A DNA stretch of 64,000 nucleotides from Gp6-AA45 sp035652075 (GCA_035652075.1 DASREL010000060.1:1-64000), one strand, 5' to 3'. Shown: positions 7,593 through 17,781, numbered from the stretch's first letter. The notes: a model not told the origin generated them from the letters alone. Numbers and translations: made by a program.

Positions 7593-8816
7593 TTGCGTAT
7601 CAGTTTCCTGAGCGCGAGCGGGCAACTCGGCGGCGCCGAGACGAGCCTGCTCGACATGCTCGCCAGCCTGCGAGCGGCGCAGCCGGCCTGGCCGCTGCAG
7701 TTGGTGAGCGGCGCGGACGGCCCTCTCGTCGAACGCGCCTCGGCTCTGGGTGTCGCCGTCGCGGTGACGCCGCTTCCGGAGGACGTTGCGCGTCTCGGCG
7801 AGACCGGTGCGCTCGCAGCCGGCGGTCCGGCGAAATTCGCGGCGCGGGTGGGGCGTGCCGCCGGTCCAATCGCGCGATACATCGGCGCGATGCACGGCGT
7901 CCTCGCGCCGTTCTCGCCTGACGTGCTGCACACGAACGGCTTCAAGATGCACTTGCTCGGCGCGTTCGCCGCCACCGAGGCTGCCGTCGTCTGGCACGTC
8001 CACGACTATGTGCGATCGCGACGCGTCTCGGCCCGGCTGCTGAAGTGGACGGTGGGGCGCGCCGCTGCCCTGATCGCGAACTCGCACAGCGTGGCGGCGG
8101 ATGTGCGGCAGGCGCTCGGTCCCGTCCCAGTGACGACGATCTACAACGCGATCGACCTCGAACGTTTCTCGCCCGACGGCGAGGCGCTCGATCTCGACCG
8201 GCGTGCCGGCGTCGCGCCGGCGCCGCCCGGGACGGTTCGCGTCGGTCTGCTGGCGACGTTCGCGCGGTGGAAAGGGCACGACACGTTTCTCGACGCCATC
8301 GCGCGGCTGCCGACGACCGCGCCGGTGCGCGCGTACGTGATCGGCGGCCCCGTGTATCAGACCGATGCCAGCCAGTGGTCGCTCGAGGAACTGCGATCGA
8401 TGGCGCGTGCGCGCGGTATCGAGCAGCGCGTCGCCTTTACCGGCGTCGTCGATCGCGCGGACGCCGCACTGCGGTCGCTCGACATCGCGGTGCATGCGAG
8501 CACGCAGCCGGAGCCGTTCGGTCTCGTGATCGCCGAAGCGATGGCGTGCGGTCGCGCCGTGATCGTCAGCGCCGCCGGCGGCGCTGCCGAGCTCGTGACG
8601 CCAAACGACACGGCGTTGACGCACACGCCCGGCGACTCGGCGGGGCTGGCAGCGGCGATCGAATCGCTGATCGTCGACGGTGATCGTCGCGCCGTTCTGG
8701 GCCGTGCGGCACGCGCGAGCGCCGCTGTACGGTTCGATCGATCACGTCTCGGCGGCGAATTGTCAGCTGTGTATCACCAGGCCGTCACCGCTCATGCGCC
8801 TGCTGCACGTTTATAG
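7593..8816 (+). CDS. Glycosyltransferase family 4
   Basis: A 407-residue GT-B retaining glycosyltransferase that should transfer a sugar from a nucleotide donor to the lipid-linked repeat unit at the inner face of the membrane. The acceptor-side glycine motif GQLGGAETSL is at residues 9-18. The donor-side EX7E motif has Glu307 and Glu315 (EPFGLVIAE). It starts with TTG directly after the exporter stop (TAATTG); no better start fits the family's N-terminal beta strand. Sugar specificity cannot be read. Confidence 0.88.
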   Translation: MRISFLSASGQLGGAETSLLDMLASLRAAQPAWPLQLVSGADGPLVERASALGVAVAVTPLPEDVARLGETGALAAGGPAKFAARVGRAAGPIARYIGAMHGVLAPFSPDVLHTNGFKMHLLGAFAATEAAVVWHVHDYVRSRRVSARLLKWTVGRAAALIANSHSVAADVRQALGPVPVTTIYNAIDLERFSPDGEALDLDRRAGVAPAPPGTVRVGLLATFARWKGHDTFLDAIARLPTTAPVRAYVIGGPVYQTDASQWSLEELRSMARARGIEQRVAFTGVVDRADAALRSLDIAVHASTQPEPFGLVIAEAMACGRAVIVSAAGGAAELVTPNDTALTHTPGDSAGLAAAIESLIVDGDRRAVLGRAARASAAVRFDRSRLGGELSAVYHQAVTAHAPAARL

Positions 8817-9915
8817 CGGCAACTTATTCGGCGGCATCGAGTCGATTCTCGTCTCGATGGCGCGCAATCGGGATCTGTACCCGCAGCTGCGCCACGAGTT
8901 TGCGCTTTGCTTCGACGGTCGGCTGTCCGCCGAGCTCTCCGCCTGTGCCGCGGTGCACATGCTCGGCGACGTTCGTGCGAGCCGTCCACATTCAATCGCG
9001 GCGGCGCGCCGACGGCTCGCGTCGGTGCTCGCCGCCGCGCCGTACGATGCGGCGATCTTTCACGCGCCATGGTCTTTCGCACTGTTTGCGACCGTCGCAC
9101 GCCGGGCGGGCGTGCCCTCGGCAATCTGGGTACACGATGTGTGGACCGGGCGGCATTGGACCGAGCGGCTCGCGCGGCGCCAGTCGCCCGCGCTCGTGAT
9201 CGTCAACAGTGAGTTCACCGCATCCACCCTCGGTTCCGCGTTCGGAGCGGTCCATCGCGCGGTGATCCGTCCGCTGGTGGACGTCACTACGCCGGCGACG
9301 TCGACCGACATTGCCGCAATCCGTCGCGACGCACGGACATCGCCATCGTCGGTCGTCATCGTGCAGGCCAGCCGACTGGAAGCCTGGAAAGGGCACGCCT
9401 CGCTGTTGCGCGCCTTAGCGACGCTGGACACCGCCACCGAGTGGGTGTGCTGGATCGCCGGCGGCGCGCAGCGGCCGGCCGAGCAGCGGTACCAGCACGA
9501 TCTGCGTGCGCTCGCCAGCGAATTGCGAATCGCCGATCGTGTCAGGTTTCTCGGCGAGCGGTCAGACATGGGTCACGTGCTCGCCGCGGCCGACATCTAC
9601 TGCCAGCCGAATCTTCGCCCCGAACCGTTCGGTGTCGTGCTCGTCGAGGCGCTCGCCGCCGGTCGACCGGTCGTCACCGTGCGCGCTGGCGGCGCGGTCG
9701 AGATCGTCGACGACAGCTGCGGTCGCCTCGTGGCCCCAGACGACGTCGATGCGTTGCGGCAGGCGCTGCGGACGCTGATCGATGACGAGGCGCTCCGGGC
9801 GCAGCTCGGCGCCGCGGGACCGGCGCGCGCCGCACGCATCAGCGATCCGTCGCGTCAGCTGCAGATGTTGCACGCCGCCCTGGCACCGATCGCATTCCGC
9901 GCGGTGGCAAGTTGA
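8794..9915 (+). CDS. Glycosyltransferase family 4
   Basis: A 373-residue GT-B enzyme. The N-terminus MRLLHVYSGNLFGGIESIL is the usual first strand plus glycine loop, and this ATG (8794) is chosen over an upstream frame that lacks homology. The EX7E motif is Glu277/Glu285 (EPFGVVLVE). It overlaps the preceding transferase gene by 23 bases and the following methyltransferase by a TTGA. Its donor and acceptor are unknown. Confidence 0.88.
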   Translation: MRLLHVYSGNLFGGIESILVSMARNRDLYPQLRHEFALCFDGRLSAELSACAAVHMLGDVRASRPHSIAAARRRLASVLAAAPYDAAIFHAPWSFALFATVARRAGVPSAIWVHDVWTGRHWTERLARRQSPALVIVNSEFTASTLGSAFGAVHRAVIRPLVDVTTPATSTDIAAIRRDARTSPSSVVIVQASRLEAWKGHASLLRALATLDTATEWVCWIAGGAQRPAEQRYQHDLRALASELRIADRVRFLGERSDMGHVLAAADIYCQPNLRPEPFGVVLVEALAAGRPVVTVRAGGAVEIVDDSCGRLVAPDDVDALRQALRTLIDDEALRAQLGAAGPARAARISDPSRQLQMLHAALAPIAFRAVAS

Positions 9916-10601
9916 GCCTTTCGACGACCAACTCGGCGTTCGATACCGTTCGCGCGCGTGCGAGCGCCAGCCTCGGCGCCAGCAGCGAGCCGATCCATCG
10001 CACCGTCGTGTCGGCGCTTGCCGCCAGGCAGATCCGCGGCGGCACGTTCGTCGACGTCGGCTGTGGTCGCGGCGATCTGCGGCGCACGCTCGACGATCGA
10101 TTCGATCGATACGTCGGTTTCGACGCCGTGCGGTACGACGGGTTGCCCGCGGATGTCGATTTCCACGCCGTGGATCTCGACGGCGATGATTGGCACGTCC
10201 CGACCCTCAGCGCCGACGTCGTCGCGGCCGTCGAAACGATCGAACACCTGGAGAACCCGTGGCGTTTTGTTCGGACGCTGGTCCACCTGACGAAGCCGGG
10301 CGGCTGGGTGGTGGTGACGACGCCGAACCAGCTGAGCGCGTTGAGCCTGGCAACGCTGCTCGTCAAACACCGGTTCTCCGCGTTTCAAGACCCGATGTTT
10401 CCCGTGCATCGCACCGCGCTGCTCGAATCGGATCTGCGCCGCGTCCTTTCGTCGGCCGGGCTGACGAACATCGGCGTCCACTTCACGGAGCGGGGCCGGC
10501 TGCCGTTGACGCCGCTCCATTTTCCACGCGCGATCGCACGCGTGTTTCCGCGCGCGTTGTCAGACAACATCGTCGTCATCGGTCAACGTCCGCGTGACTG
10601 A
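9912..10601 (+). CDS. Class I SAM-dependent methyltransferase
   Basis: A 229-residue methyltransferase with the SAM-binding motif DVGCGRGDLR (from Asp48) and an acidic strand end (YVGFDAVRYDG). The post-I region AAVETIEHLENPWRF resembles UbiE/Coq5-type methyltransferases. It starts with TTG overlapping the previous stop (TTGA). In this operon it most likely methylates a sugar or sugar-phosphate of the repeat unit; O- versus C-methylation is not decidable. Confidence 0.85.
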   Translation: MSLSTTNSAFDTVRARASASLGASSEPIHRTVVSALAARQIRGGTFVDVGCGRGDLRRTLDDRFDRYVGFDAVRYDGLPADVDFHAVDLDGDDWHVPTLSADVVAAVETIEHLENPWRFVRTLVHLTKPGGWVVVTTPNQLSALSLATLLVKHRFSAFQDPMFPVHRTALLESDLRRVLSSAGLTNIGVHFTERGRLPLTPLHFPRAIARVFPRALSDNIVVIGQRPRD

Positions 10602-11532
10602 CCTCGTGGTGGGACCGGCGCCGTGGTGGCTGCGCGGAGCGGCGTCGCTTGTTCGCACGCTGCCGCGCGGCCGCTACCGCGCCGCGCAGATCATCTCGAC
10701 CCGCATGCGACGTCCGTTCTGGACGACGCTGCCGAGCGACCTTGGCGGGACGCAGTTTCAGTGCGATCTGGATGACGCGTTGATGCGCGACGCGTTCTTC
10801 ATCGGGCGCTATGAGCCGCAGGAGACGCGGGTGCTGCAGCACCTGCTGCATCCGGGGATGACGATGCTCGATGTCGGCGCGAACTGGGGGTATTTCACCC
10901 TCGTCGGCGCGTTTCTCGTCGGGCAGGCGGGACGGGTGATCGCCATCGAAGCCGACCCGCCGGCGGTCGCCACGCTCCGCCGCAACGTCGAACGGAATCG
11001 GCTCGCGCAGGTCACCGTCCTTGGCATTGCGGCGAGCGATGAACCGGGCGAACTGGCGTTCGAGCCGTACGAACGACACGATCGGCGCCGATTCGGCAAC
11101 TTTGGCGTCGAGCGCGTGGCCGACGGCGAGGAGACGGCGACGGCCATCCGCGTCGCGGCGCGGCCGCTCGACGATGTGCTCGATGAGGCCGGGATCGATC
11201 GCGTCGACGTCATCAAAATGGACATCGAGGGCGGCGAAGCGGCCGGACTGCGCGGCCTGGCGCGTCGCCTCGCATCGGGCCGCGTCGATCGGATCGTGTT
11301 GGAATTGCATCCGGCAGCCTTACACAAACTCGGCACGTCGATGGACGCGGTCATCGCGATGCTGCGCGGGTTCGGCTACGAAGGCTGGGCGATCGATCAC
11401 TCGTTCTCGGCGAATCGGCACGCCGCGAACGGCAACTCCAGCGTCACGTCGCTGCTGCGGCCGCTCGACGCGGTGCACGACCTCGGCGACTGGCCGCACG
11501 TCGTGTGGCTGCGGGCGGGACTGGCATGGTGA
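10594..11532 (+). CDS. FkbM-family methyltransferase
   Basis: A 312-residue FkbM-type enzyme. Motif I is LDVGANWGYFT (Leu92-Thr102) and the family signature KMDIEGGE has Asp210 and Glu212. These enzymes O-methylate sugars or macrolide hydroxyls. The roughly 80-residue N-terminal extension before motif I (PWWLRGAASLVRTLPRG) is of the kind seen in polysaccharide-linked FkbM proteins. The GTG start overlaps the previous gene by 8 bases. It is one of three FkbM genes in this operon. Confidence 0.88.
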   Translation: MTDLVVGPAPWWLRGAASLVRTLPRGRYRAAQIISTRMRRPFWTTLPSDLGGTQFQCDLDDALMRDAFFIGRYEPQETRVLQHLLHPGMTMLDVGANWGYFTLVGAFLVGQAGRVIAIEADPPAVATLRRNVERNRLAQVTVLGIAASDEPGELAFEPYERHDRRRFGNFGVERVADGEETATAIRVAARPLDDVLDEAGIDRVDVIKMDIEGGEAAGLRGLARRLASGRVDRIVLELHPAALHKLGTSMDAVIAMLRGFGYEGWAIDHSFSANRHAANGNSSVTSLLRPLDAVHDLGDWPHVVWLRAGLAW

Positions 11533-12704
11533 ACGCGCTCTTCGTGAACTCCGGGATCCTGGGGCAGCGGACGTTCTCGCGCTGGGTGGATCGCACGTTC
11601 GTCCAGGCCACGGACATTCGCGCGACGCAGCTGGTGCTGACCGAGCAACTGACGCTCTTCGATCGCGTCGTCCGCCGCGTCGCGTGTCAACGGCTGTGGC
11701 CGGCGTCGGCGCGCGTGAAAAATCTCGATCTGTTTCGTTTTCGCGCGGAGCTGAACGCCGGCTGGCTGGCGCGTCGCCGCATCGATGCGCTCTTGCGCGC
11801 CGGGCGATCGATCGACGTCATGCATTTCCACCATCAGGCGACGGCGTTCGGCAGCGTCGCGTTGATGCGCCGGATTCCGACGATCATCTCGATCGACTGC
11901 ACGCAGACCTGCGTCATGGCGAATGCGACGAGCCCGCTCGAACTCGCGTCGTACGGGCCGAATGTGCGCCGCGACGGTGAGATTTTCCGGGCGGCGAAGG
12001 TGATTGTGTCGCCGTCGCAGTGGGCGGCGAACTGCGTCCGGACGGAGTACCCGGAGTGCGAGGCGCCGATCGTGATCCTGCCGGTGCCGGTCGACATCGA
12101 CGCGCTCTCCGAGTCGTGGATTGACGAGCGTCGCGCGCGCGCCGCCACGCCCGGGTATCGTCCGCGCGTGCTCTTCGTCGGCGGTGATTTCCAGCGCAAA
12201 GGCGGCTACGACCTGCTGCGCGTCTGGCGAGAGCGGCAGTTGGGCGAGCGCGCCGATCTGCACGTCATGACCGGCGCGTCAATCGATCCAGCGTCGCTAT
12301 CGGGCGGCGTGCACATCCACTTCGGCATCGATGCACACACGCCGACGTGGGTTGACCTGTGGCGCACGGCCGATCTGTTCGTCCTGCCGACCCGCAACGA
12401 AGCATTCGGCATGGTGTTCCAGGAGGCCGCCGCGGCCGGACTGCCGGCAATCGGTCCGCGACTGAACGCGGTTCCGGAATTGATCGCGGACGGCCGGACC
12501 GGCCTGCTCATACCGCCGCAGGACGACCGCGCCCTTGCGGAGGCGATCGAGCGATTGTTGTCGTCGGCGGACCTCCGCCACGAGTTCGGTCGACAGGCCC
12601 GTCAGATGGTCGCCGAGCAGGCGCACCCGGCGCGGTATCGCGCCTCGCTCATGGCATTGTTCGAACGTCTTTCGTCAGCAGGGGATCGCGTGCATGCAGC
12701 CTGA
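11526..12704 (+). CDS. Glycosyltransferase family 4
   Basis: A 392-residue GT4 enzyme starting at the ATG in ATGGTGA, which overlaps the FkbM stop by 7 bases. The C-terminal donor domain carries RVLFVGGDFQRKGGYDLLRV and the EX7E pair Glu292/Glu300 (EAFGMVFQE). The N-terminal half is more divergent, with an unusual segment rich in Arg (residues 40-85). Confidence 0.87.
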   Translation: MVNALFVNSGILGQRTFSRWVDRTFVQATDIRATQLVLTEQLTLFDRVVRRVACQRLWPASARVKNLDLFRFRAELNAGWLARRRIDALLRAGRSIDVMHFHHQATAFGSVALMRRIPTIISIDCTQTCVMANATSPLELASYGPNVRRDGEIFRAAKVIVSPSQWAANCVRTEYPECEAPIVILPVPVDIDALSESWIDERRARAATPGYRPRVLFVGGDFQRKGGYDLLRVWRERQLGERADLHVMTGASIDPASLSGGVHIHFGIDAHTPTWVDLWRTADLFVLPTRNEAFGMVFQEAAAAGLPAIGPRLNAVPELIADGRTGLLIPPQDDRALAEAIERLLSSADLRHEFGRQARQMVAEQAHPARYRASLMALFERLSSAGDRVHAA

Positions 12705-14127
12705 CAACAGCTACGCCTGGCCGCTCGAGCCGGGCCTGACAACCAACGACGATTGGTCAGCGGGCGACGCCGCGGACGCCCCGCAAAAGCGCGAGTGGCT
12801 GCCGCGAAGCTTCGCGGAATGGTTTGCGCTCGGGCTGACGTTCATCCCGGCGATTTTGTACCTGCCGGGTTCGCAGTCGTACCGGTTGATCGCGCGCGTG
12901 GCCGCGTACGGGATCAGTGTCGCCGCGTTCACGCTGTGGTGGTTCGATCGCGCGGGCCGAAAAGAGACGCGGCATCCGGCAGAGCGCTGGCTGACGTTCG
13001 TGATGGCCTGGCTCGGGTTGATGATGCTGAATCCCGGCACGATCAACAGCCTCGCCGGCATCGCGCACGTGACGCTGTACTTCTCGATCCTGTGTCCGTT
13101 GTTCTGGACGCCGGCCTACATCACACGCCGACGGCATCTCGTCCGACTCCTCGCGATTCTGCTGTTCTGCAACGGGTTGAACTCGCTCATCGGTGTCGCG
13201 CAGGTGTACGACCCCGATCGCTGGATGCCGAAAGAGTTGTCGCCGCTGTTCATGGAAGAGAACTCGGCGATGCTGGCGGCGTCGACCTACATCGGACCGA
13301 ACGGCCGCGCGATTATCCGTCCGCCGGGATTGTTCGACACGCCCGGCGCGGTCTGCAACGCCGGCACGATTGCGGCGGTCCTCGGCCTCATCTTTCTGCT
13401 GGAGCCGATGGCGTGGCCCAAGCGCGCCGCCTCCGGAGCGCTCGCGGTGTTCGGCATGGCGGCGATCTACCTCAGTCACGTCCGCGCGGCCTTTGTCGTC
13501 ACGCTCGGGATGATGGTGGTGTACGTCATCTTGGTTTCCATGCAACAGCACGGCAAGAGAGCCGTAGGATTCATCGCCCTCGCCGCCGGCATCATCGTCG
13601 GCGCGATGTCGTTGGCGACGATGCTGGGCGGCGAATCGGTCCAGGAACGCTTCATGACGCTCCTCGCCGACGATCCGCGACAGACGTACTACCAGGCGCG
13701 CGGTAACCAGGTCGAAGCCGCGTTCACCGATCTCGCCGCGCGGTTTCCGTTCGGCGCCGGCCTTGCCCGGTGGGGCATGGCGCAGTACTACTTCAACTCG
13801 TCGACCGGCGGCATCGTGACCGACCCCGATTCTGTGCCGTTCGCGGAAGTGCAGCCGAACGCGTGGATCCTGGACGGCGGATTCCCGCTGCTGGTGCTGT
13901 ACGGACTGGCATTGATCGCGACGGTCTCGTTCGATCTGCGGCTGATTCGATCGCTGCACGATCCGGTCGACAAACTGCTGGCGGCTATTGTCGTCGCGAC
14001 GAATTTCGGGACGCTCGCATACGTGTTCACGTTCGTGCCGTTCGGGACCACGCCGGGGATGCAGTTCTGGTTCCTCGAGGGCGCGCTGCACGGCGCGATG
14101 GTCGGCCGGCCTCGATCCGATTCGTGA
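12694..14127 (+). CDS. Polytopic membrane protein, O-antigen polymerase/ligase-like (Wzy candidate)
   Basis: A 477-residue protein with about 10-12 hydrophobic segments, for example near residues 40-60, 66-85, 100-150, 220-290 and 410-470. A large hydrophilic loop at about 300-385 faces outside. The layout fits Wzy polymerases or O-antigen ligases, which join lipid-linked repeat units at the periplasmic side; sequence conservation in this family is low. The region LSHVRAAFVVTLGMMVV resembles the conserved Wzy_C Arg/Ser motif. It overlaps the GT4 gene by 11 bases. A second protein of this kind lies at 42130. Confidence 0.8.
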   Translation: MQPDNSYAWPLEPGLTTNDDWSAGDAADAPQKREWLPRSFAEWFALGLTFIPAILYLPGSQSYRLIARVAAYGISVAAFTLWWFDRAGRKETRHPAERWLTFVMAWLGLMMLNPGTINSLAGIAHVTLYFSILCPLFWTPAYITRRRHLVRLLAILLFCNGLNSLIGVAQVYDPDRWMPKELSPLFMEENSAMLAASTYIGPNGRAIIRPPGLFDTPGAVCNAGTIAAVLGLIFLLEPMAWPKRAASGALAVFGMAAIYLSHVRAAFVVTLGMMVVYVILVSMQQHGKRAVGFIALAAGIIVGAMSLATMLGGESVQERFMTLLADDPRQTYYQARGNQVEAAFTDLAARFPFGAGLARWGMAQYYFNSSTGGIVTDPDSVPFAEVQPNAWILDGGFPLLVLYGLALIATVSFDLRLIRSLHDPVDKLLAAIVVATNFGTLAYVFTFVPFGTTPGMQFWFLEGALHGAMVGRPRSDS

Positions 14128-15266
14128 CCGCGTGGCTGATCGTCGCGGGCGACTTCACGCCGCTCGGCGGCATGGACGCCGCCAATCACGCCCTCGCGCG
14201 CTATCTCTCCACGCGTGACGACGTGTATTTGGTCACGCATCGCGCGTGGCCGGACCTGGTGCGGCCGCGTGTCTCGATCGATCTCGTCGCACGGCCGCTC
14301 GGTCATGCGCTCGGCGCGCCGATGCTCGACCATCGCGGCCGCCGCGCGTGGGCGCGCCTGCGCGGCACCGACGCGCGCGCGATCGTGAATGGCGGGAATT
14401 GCGCCATCCCCGGCGCGATCAACTGGGTGCATTACCTGCACGCCGCCTACGAACCCGAGGGCGTCACGTCGCCGCTGCGCCGAGCGAAACACGCGGTGAC
14501 GCGCGTACACGATCTCGCGAACGAACGCGCCGCATTGCTGTCGGCGTCGCTCGTCATCTGCAACAGCCGTCGCACGCGGCGCGACGTGCTCGACGCCTAC
14601 GAGGTCGACCCCGACCGCGTGCACGTCATCTACTACGGCTGCGATCCGAGCCGCCTGACCCACGTCAGCGAGGACGAGCGGCGCTCGGCGCGCGCGGCGC
14701 TCGGGTGGCCTGGTGACCGTCACGTCGCGGCGTTCGTCGGCGCGCTCGGCGATCGGCGAAAGAGCTTCGACACGGTCTTCGCCGCCTGGACGTCGTTGTG
14801 CGCCGATCCGTCGTGGGATGTCGACCTCGTCGTGATCGGTACCGGTGCAGAGCAGCCGGCGTGGGAGGAACGGGCGCGCGCCGCCGGCCTGGGCGACCGC
14901 ATTCGGTTTCTCGGCTTCCGCGCTGAAGTCCCTGAACTGCTGGCGGCGGTCGATCTCACGGTGCACCCGGCGCGATACGAGGCATACGGTCTCGCGGTCC
15001 GCGAAGCGTTGTGCCGTGGGATTCCGGCGGTCGTCACCGCGTCCGCCGGTGTGGCCGAGGAGTACGACGGCGCGCTTCGCGAACTGCTGATCGAGAATCC
15101 GGACGCGCCCGACGAATTGGCGATGCGTTTGCGCGCGTGGTCGCGCGATCGGGTGCCGTTCGCAACGGCCGCGGCGGCACTGGGCGATCGGCTCCGTGCG
15201 CGGACCTGGGATCGGATGGCCGAAGACATCGTCCACGTCGCGACCGCGCACGAGTCGGTGCGGTGA
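14124..15266 (+). CDS. Glycosyltransferase family 4
   Basis: A 380-residue GT4 enzyme. It starts at a GTG in GTGA over the upstream stop and reads TAWLIVAGDFTPLGGMDAAN, with the expected glycine loop. The donor-side signature is AAFVGALGDRRKSFDTVF, and the EX7E pair is Glu286/Glu294 (EAYGLAVRE). It is positioned between the polymerase and a zinc-containing methyltransferase. Confidence 0.87.
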   Translation: MTAWLIVAGDFTPLGGMDAANHALARYLSTRDDVYLVTHRAWPDLVRPRVSIDLVARPLGHALGAPMLDHRGRRAWARLRGTDARAIVNGGNCAIPGAINWVHYLHAAYEPEGVTSPLRRAKHAVTRVHDLANERAALLSASLVICNSRRTRRDVLDAYEVDPDRVHVIYYGCDPSRLTHVSEDERRSARAALGWPGDRHVAAFVGALGDRRKSFDTVFAAWTSLCADPSWDVDLVVIGTGAEQPAWEERARAAGLGDRIRFLGFRAEVPELLAAVDLTVHPARYEAYGLAVREALCRGIPAVVTASAGVAEEYDGALRELLIENPDAPDELAMRLRAWSRDRVPFATAAAALGDRLRARTWDRMAEDIVHVATAHESVR

Positions 15267-16204
15267 ATCGGTTCGCCCCGGTCGGATCGTGCTGGGTCTG
15301 CGGCTCCACGCAGCTGACGCCGTACCACGAGCTGCGATTCGAGCTCGAGGCGTACCGCAACAACGATCAGGATCACGAGCTGGCCGACTACACCGGCGAG
15401 ACGCTGTCGCTCGTGCGCTGCGGCCGATGCGGATTCGGCCAGCCCGCAGCGCTCCCGACGCTGCCCGGATACTTCGATCGGATGTACGACCAGCGCTGGG
15501 ACGATGCGTGGATCGACGGTGAGTTTCGTGCGACCTACAAGGACTTCATCTTCACGTCGATCCTGAACGAGCTGCGACGACGGACGGATGCGCATCGGCG
15601 GCGGCTGCTCGACGTCGGCGCGCACGTCGGCCGGTTTCTGAGCCTCGCGCGGCGCGCGGGATGGGAGGCGGAAGGCATCGAGTTGAATCCGCGTACCGCG
15701 GCCTACGCCGCCGCCTGTTCCGGTGCGACGGTGCACCAGGTCAATGCGCAGGCGCTCGCCGATCGCGGCAGACGGTACGACGTGATCGTGCTCACCGACG
15801 TCCTCGAACACATCCCGGCGCCTTTGGACGTCCTGCGCTCGTTGACCGCACTGCTCGATCCGGGCGGCATCCTCGCGATCAAGGTACCGTGCGGGCCGAG
15901 TCAACTGCTCAAGGAACGCGTGCTGGCGGCGGTCACGTCGCACCGCGCGACGATCGCCGACAACCTGGTCCACGTGAATCATTTTTCGCCGCGGTCGCTG
16001 TCGCTCGCGATCGAGCGCGCAGGCCTCTCGCCGACCGTGGGCGTCGCCGCGCCGGAGTTGCTGCCGCTGCAGCCGTTCTCTGTCCGGAACGCGATCGTGA
16101 ACGCCGTCCGTCTCGGCGTCTACCACGTCGCCCGGCTGCCCGGCGCCGTGTATACGCCGCTCGCGCTCCATCTGCAGGCCTACGGTGTGAAGTCAGCGGC
16201 GTGA
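15263..16204 (+). CDS. Methyltransferase with N-terminal zinc-binding motif
   Basis: A 313-residue protein. Two CxxC pairs (Cys10/Cys13 and Cys53/Cys56) form a zinc-binding head. A class I SAM domain follows, with LLDVGAHVGRF around Asp117 and VLTDVLEHIPAPLDVLRSL. This architecture is seen in sugar C- and O-methyltransferases; in TylCV-type C3-methyltransferases the head resembles this one, but the domain here is shorter. The C-terminal 60 residues are hydrophobic-basic and may rest on the membrane. GTG start in GTGA. Confidence 0.83.
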   Translation: MNRFAPVGSCWVCGSTQLTPYHELRFELEAYRNNDQDHELADYTGETLSLVRCGRCGFGQPAALPTLPGYFDRMYDQRWDDAWIDGEFRATYKDFIFTSILNELRRRTDAHRRRLLDVGAHVGRFLSLARRAGWEAEGIELNPRTAAYAAACSGATVHQVNAQALADRGRRYDVIVLTDVLEHIPAPLDVLRSLTALLDPGGILAIKVPCGPSQLLKERVLAAVTSHRATIADNLVHVNHFSPRSLSLAIERAGLSPTVGVAAPELLPLQPFSVRNAIVNAVRLGVYHVARLPGAVYTPLALHLQAYGVKSAA

Positions 16205-17781
16205 GCCTTCGTCGCAAAGCCGCGATCACCGCCGCGTTCGGGTATCTGCAGTTTGGGATCTCGATCGTCACCGGTCTGTTCCTCGTGCCGCTGACGCTGC
16301 ACAGCATCGGCGCGCGCACGTGGGGGGTCTGGCTCGCCAGCGGCGAAGTGCTCGCGTACGCGGGCATGGCGGATCTCGGCATGCTCGCCGTGATGCAGTG
16401 GCTGATCGCGGAAGCGGAGGGACGCAAAGACCGCCGCGAAATGGCGAACCTCGTGTCGCAAGGCATCTGGCTCGGCACTGCGGTCGGGATCGTGTTCGTC
16501 TCGCTCGCCTTCGTGCTGTGGCGATCGTTGCCGTCGGTGTTGTTCCTCACGGCGGCCGATCGCGCGGTCATCGAACGGCCGCTGTTGCTCGCGGTCGTGT
16601 TGACCGCGTCCAGCTATCCGCTGTTGTCGTACCGCGCGCTTCTGATTGGCATCCAGGACGCGTCCTTTCTCGGCACGATGTCGGTGATCAACGCCACGAT
16701 CTCCGCGGCGGTCCTCGCGGGCATGCTGCTCGGCGGCTGGGGCCTGTACGCGCTCGTGTGGTCGTCGATCGGCACGTCCCTGATCGTCGGCGCGGTGCTC
16801 GGGATTCGCGCCGCGATGATCGCGCCGGACGTCGTCTATCGGATCGCGCCGCCGCAGACGCGTTATCTTCGAACGCTGCTGACGAACGGCGTCGGCGCGT
16901 GGCTCGGCAACATCGGCTGGCAGACGCTCGCGGCGACCAACAGCGTCCTCATCACGTACATCGGTCACCCGGAATGGGTGCCGGTCTATGCGTGTACCGC
17001 GAAGGTGGCGAACATGGCGATGCCGCTGACGTGGATTCTGCCCGATGCCGGCCACGTCAGCCTCGCGCAACTGCACGGCGAAGGATCGTCGCAACCGCGA
17101 GTTCGCGACGTGATCAACTTGATGCAGCGGCTCCATCTGGTACTCGCCGGCCTCGTGGCCGTCGGTCTGCTCGGGTTCAACGGCGTGTTCGTGACCCACT
17201 GGGTCGGCGCCCCGTTCTTCGGCGGGATCCCGCTCAACGCGGTCGTGGCTCTCGGCGTGATCGTGCACTCGTTCACGCACGGGTTCGTGACGTCATCGTC
17301 GATCGCGGGCAGCCGTCCGCGCGTGGGCGCGCTCGTGCTGATCAACGGCGCGGTGCAACTGCCGCTCGGCATCGTGCTCGGCCATCGCATGGGCCTGATC
17401 GGCATCCCCGTCGCCGGTCTCGTCGCGGCCGCGTTGACGTCGCTGCCGGGAAGCATCGCGCTGTTGCGGCACGCCGTCGGCTATCGGCCAAGCACGCTGC
17501 TGCCATCGATGATCGGCCCGTGGATCAGCCGCGCGTTGGCGCCGCTTGCCGCAGCGTTGTTCATCGGCGCGGCGTATCCGCTCCTCGGCATCTGGATCTG
17601 CGCCGCCGCGACGGTGGCGGCCTGCCTGGCGTACGTGTGGCTGATGCGACCGCTGTACGGTGAAGGTCTGCCGCTCGAAGCGAACTGGATGCGGTGGCTG
17701 CGACTGATTCGACTGCTGCCGGAATCGCCGATCGTGCCGCCGGCGATCGACGCCGTCGACAACTTGCGAGCGCCGCTGTGA
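16201..17781 (+). CDS. Polysaccharide flippase, Wzx-like (MOP superfamily)
   Basis: A 526-residue membrane protein with about 12-14 transmembrane helices spread evenly. It begins RRKAAITAAFGYLQFGISIV, the usual amphipathic start and first helix of PST/Wzx flippases. It would move the undecaprenyl-linked repeat unit across the inner membrane. Basic residues are enriched in the short loops. It overlaps its neighbours by GTGA at both ends. A C-terminal extension of about 30 residues (after 500) is hydrophilic. Confidence 0.88.
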   Translation: MSLRRKAAITAAFGYLQFGISIVTGLFLVPLTLHSIGARTWGVWLASGEVLAYAGMADLGMLAVMQWLIAEAEGRKDRREMANLVSQGIWLGTAVGIVFVSLAFVLWRSLPSVLFLTAADRAVIERPLLLAVVLTASSYPLLSYRALLIGIQDASFLGTMSVINATISAAVLAGMLLGGWGLYALVWSSIGTSLIVGAVLGIRAAMIAPDVVYRIAPPQTRYLRTLLTNGVGAWLGNIGWQTLAATNSVLITYIGHPEWVPVYACTAKVANMAMPLTWILPDAGHVSLAQLHGEGSSQPRVRDVINLMQRLHLVLAGLVAVGLLGFNGVFVTHWVGAPFFGGIPLNAVVALGVIVHSFTHGFVTSSSIAGSRPRVGALVLINGAVQLPLGIVLGHRMGLIGIPVAGLVAAALTSLPGSIALLRHAVGYRPSTLLPSMIGPWISRALAPLAAALFIGAAYPLLGIWICAAATVAACLAYVWLMRPLYGEGLPLEANWMRWLRLIRLLPESPIVPPAIDAVDNLRAPL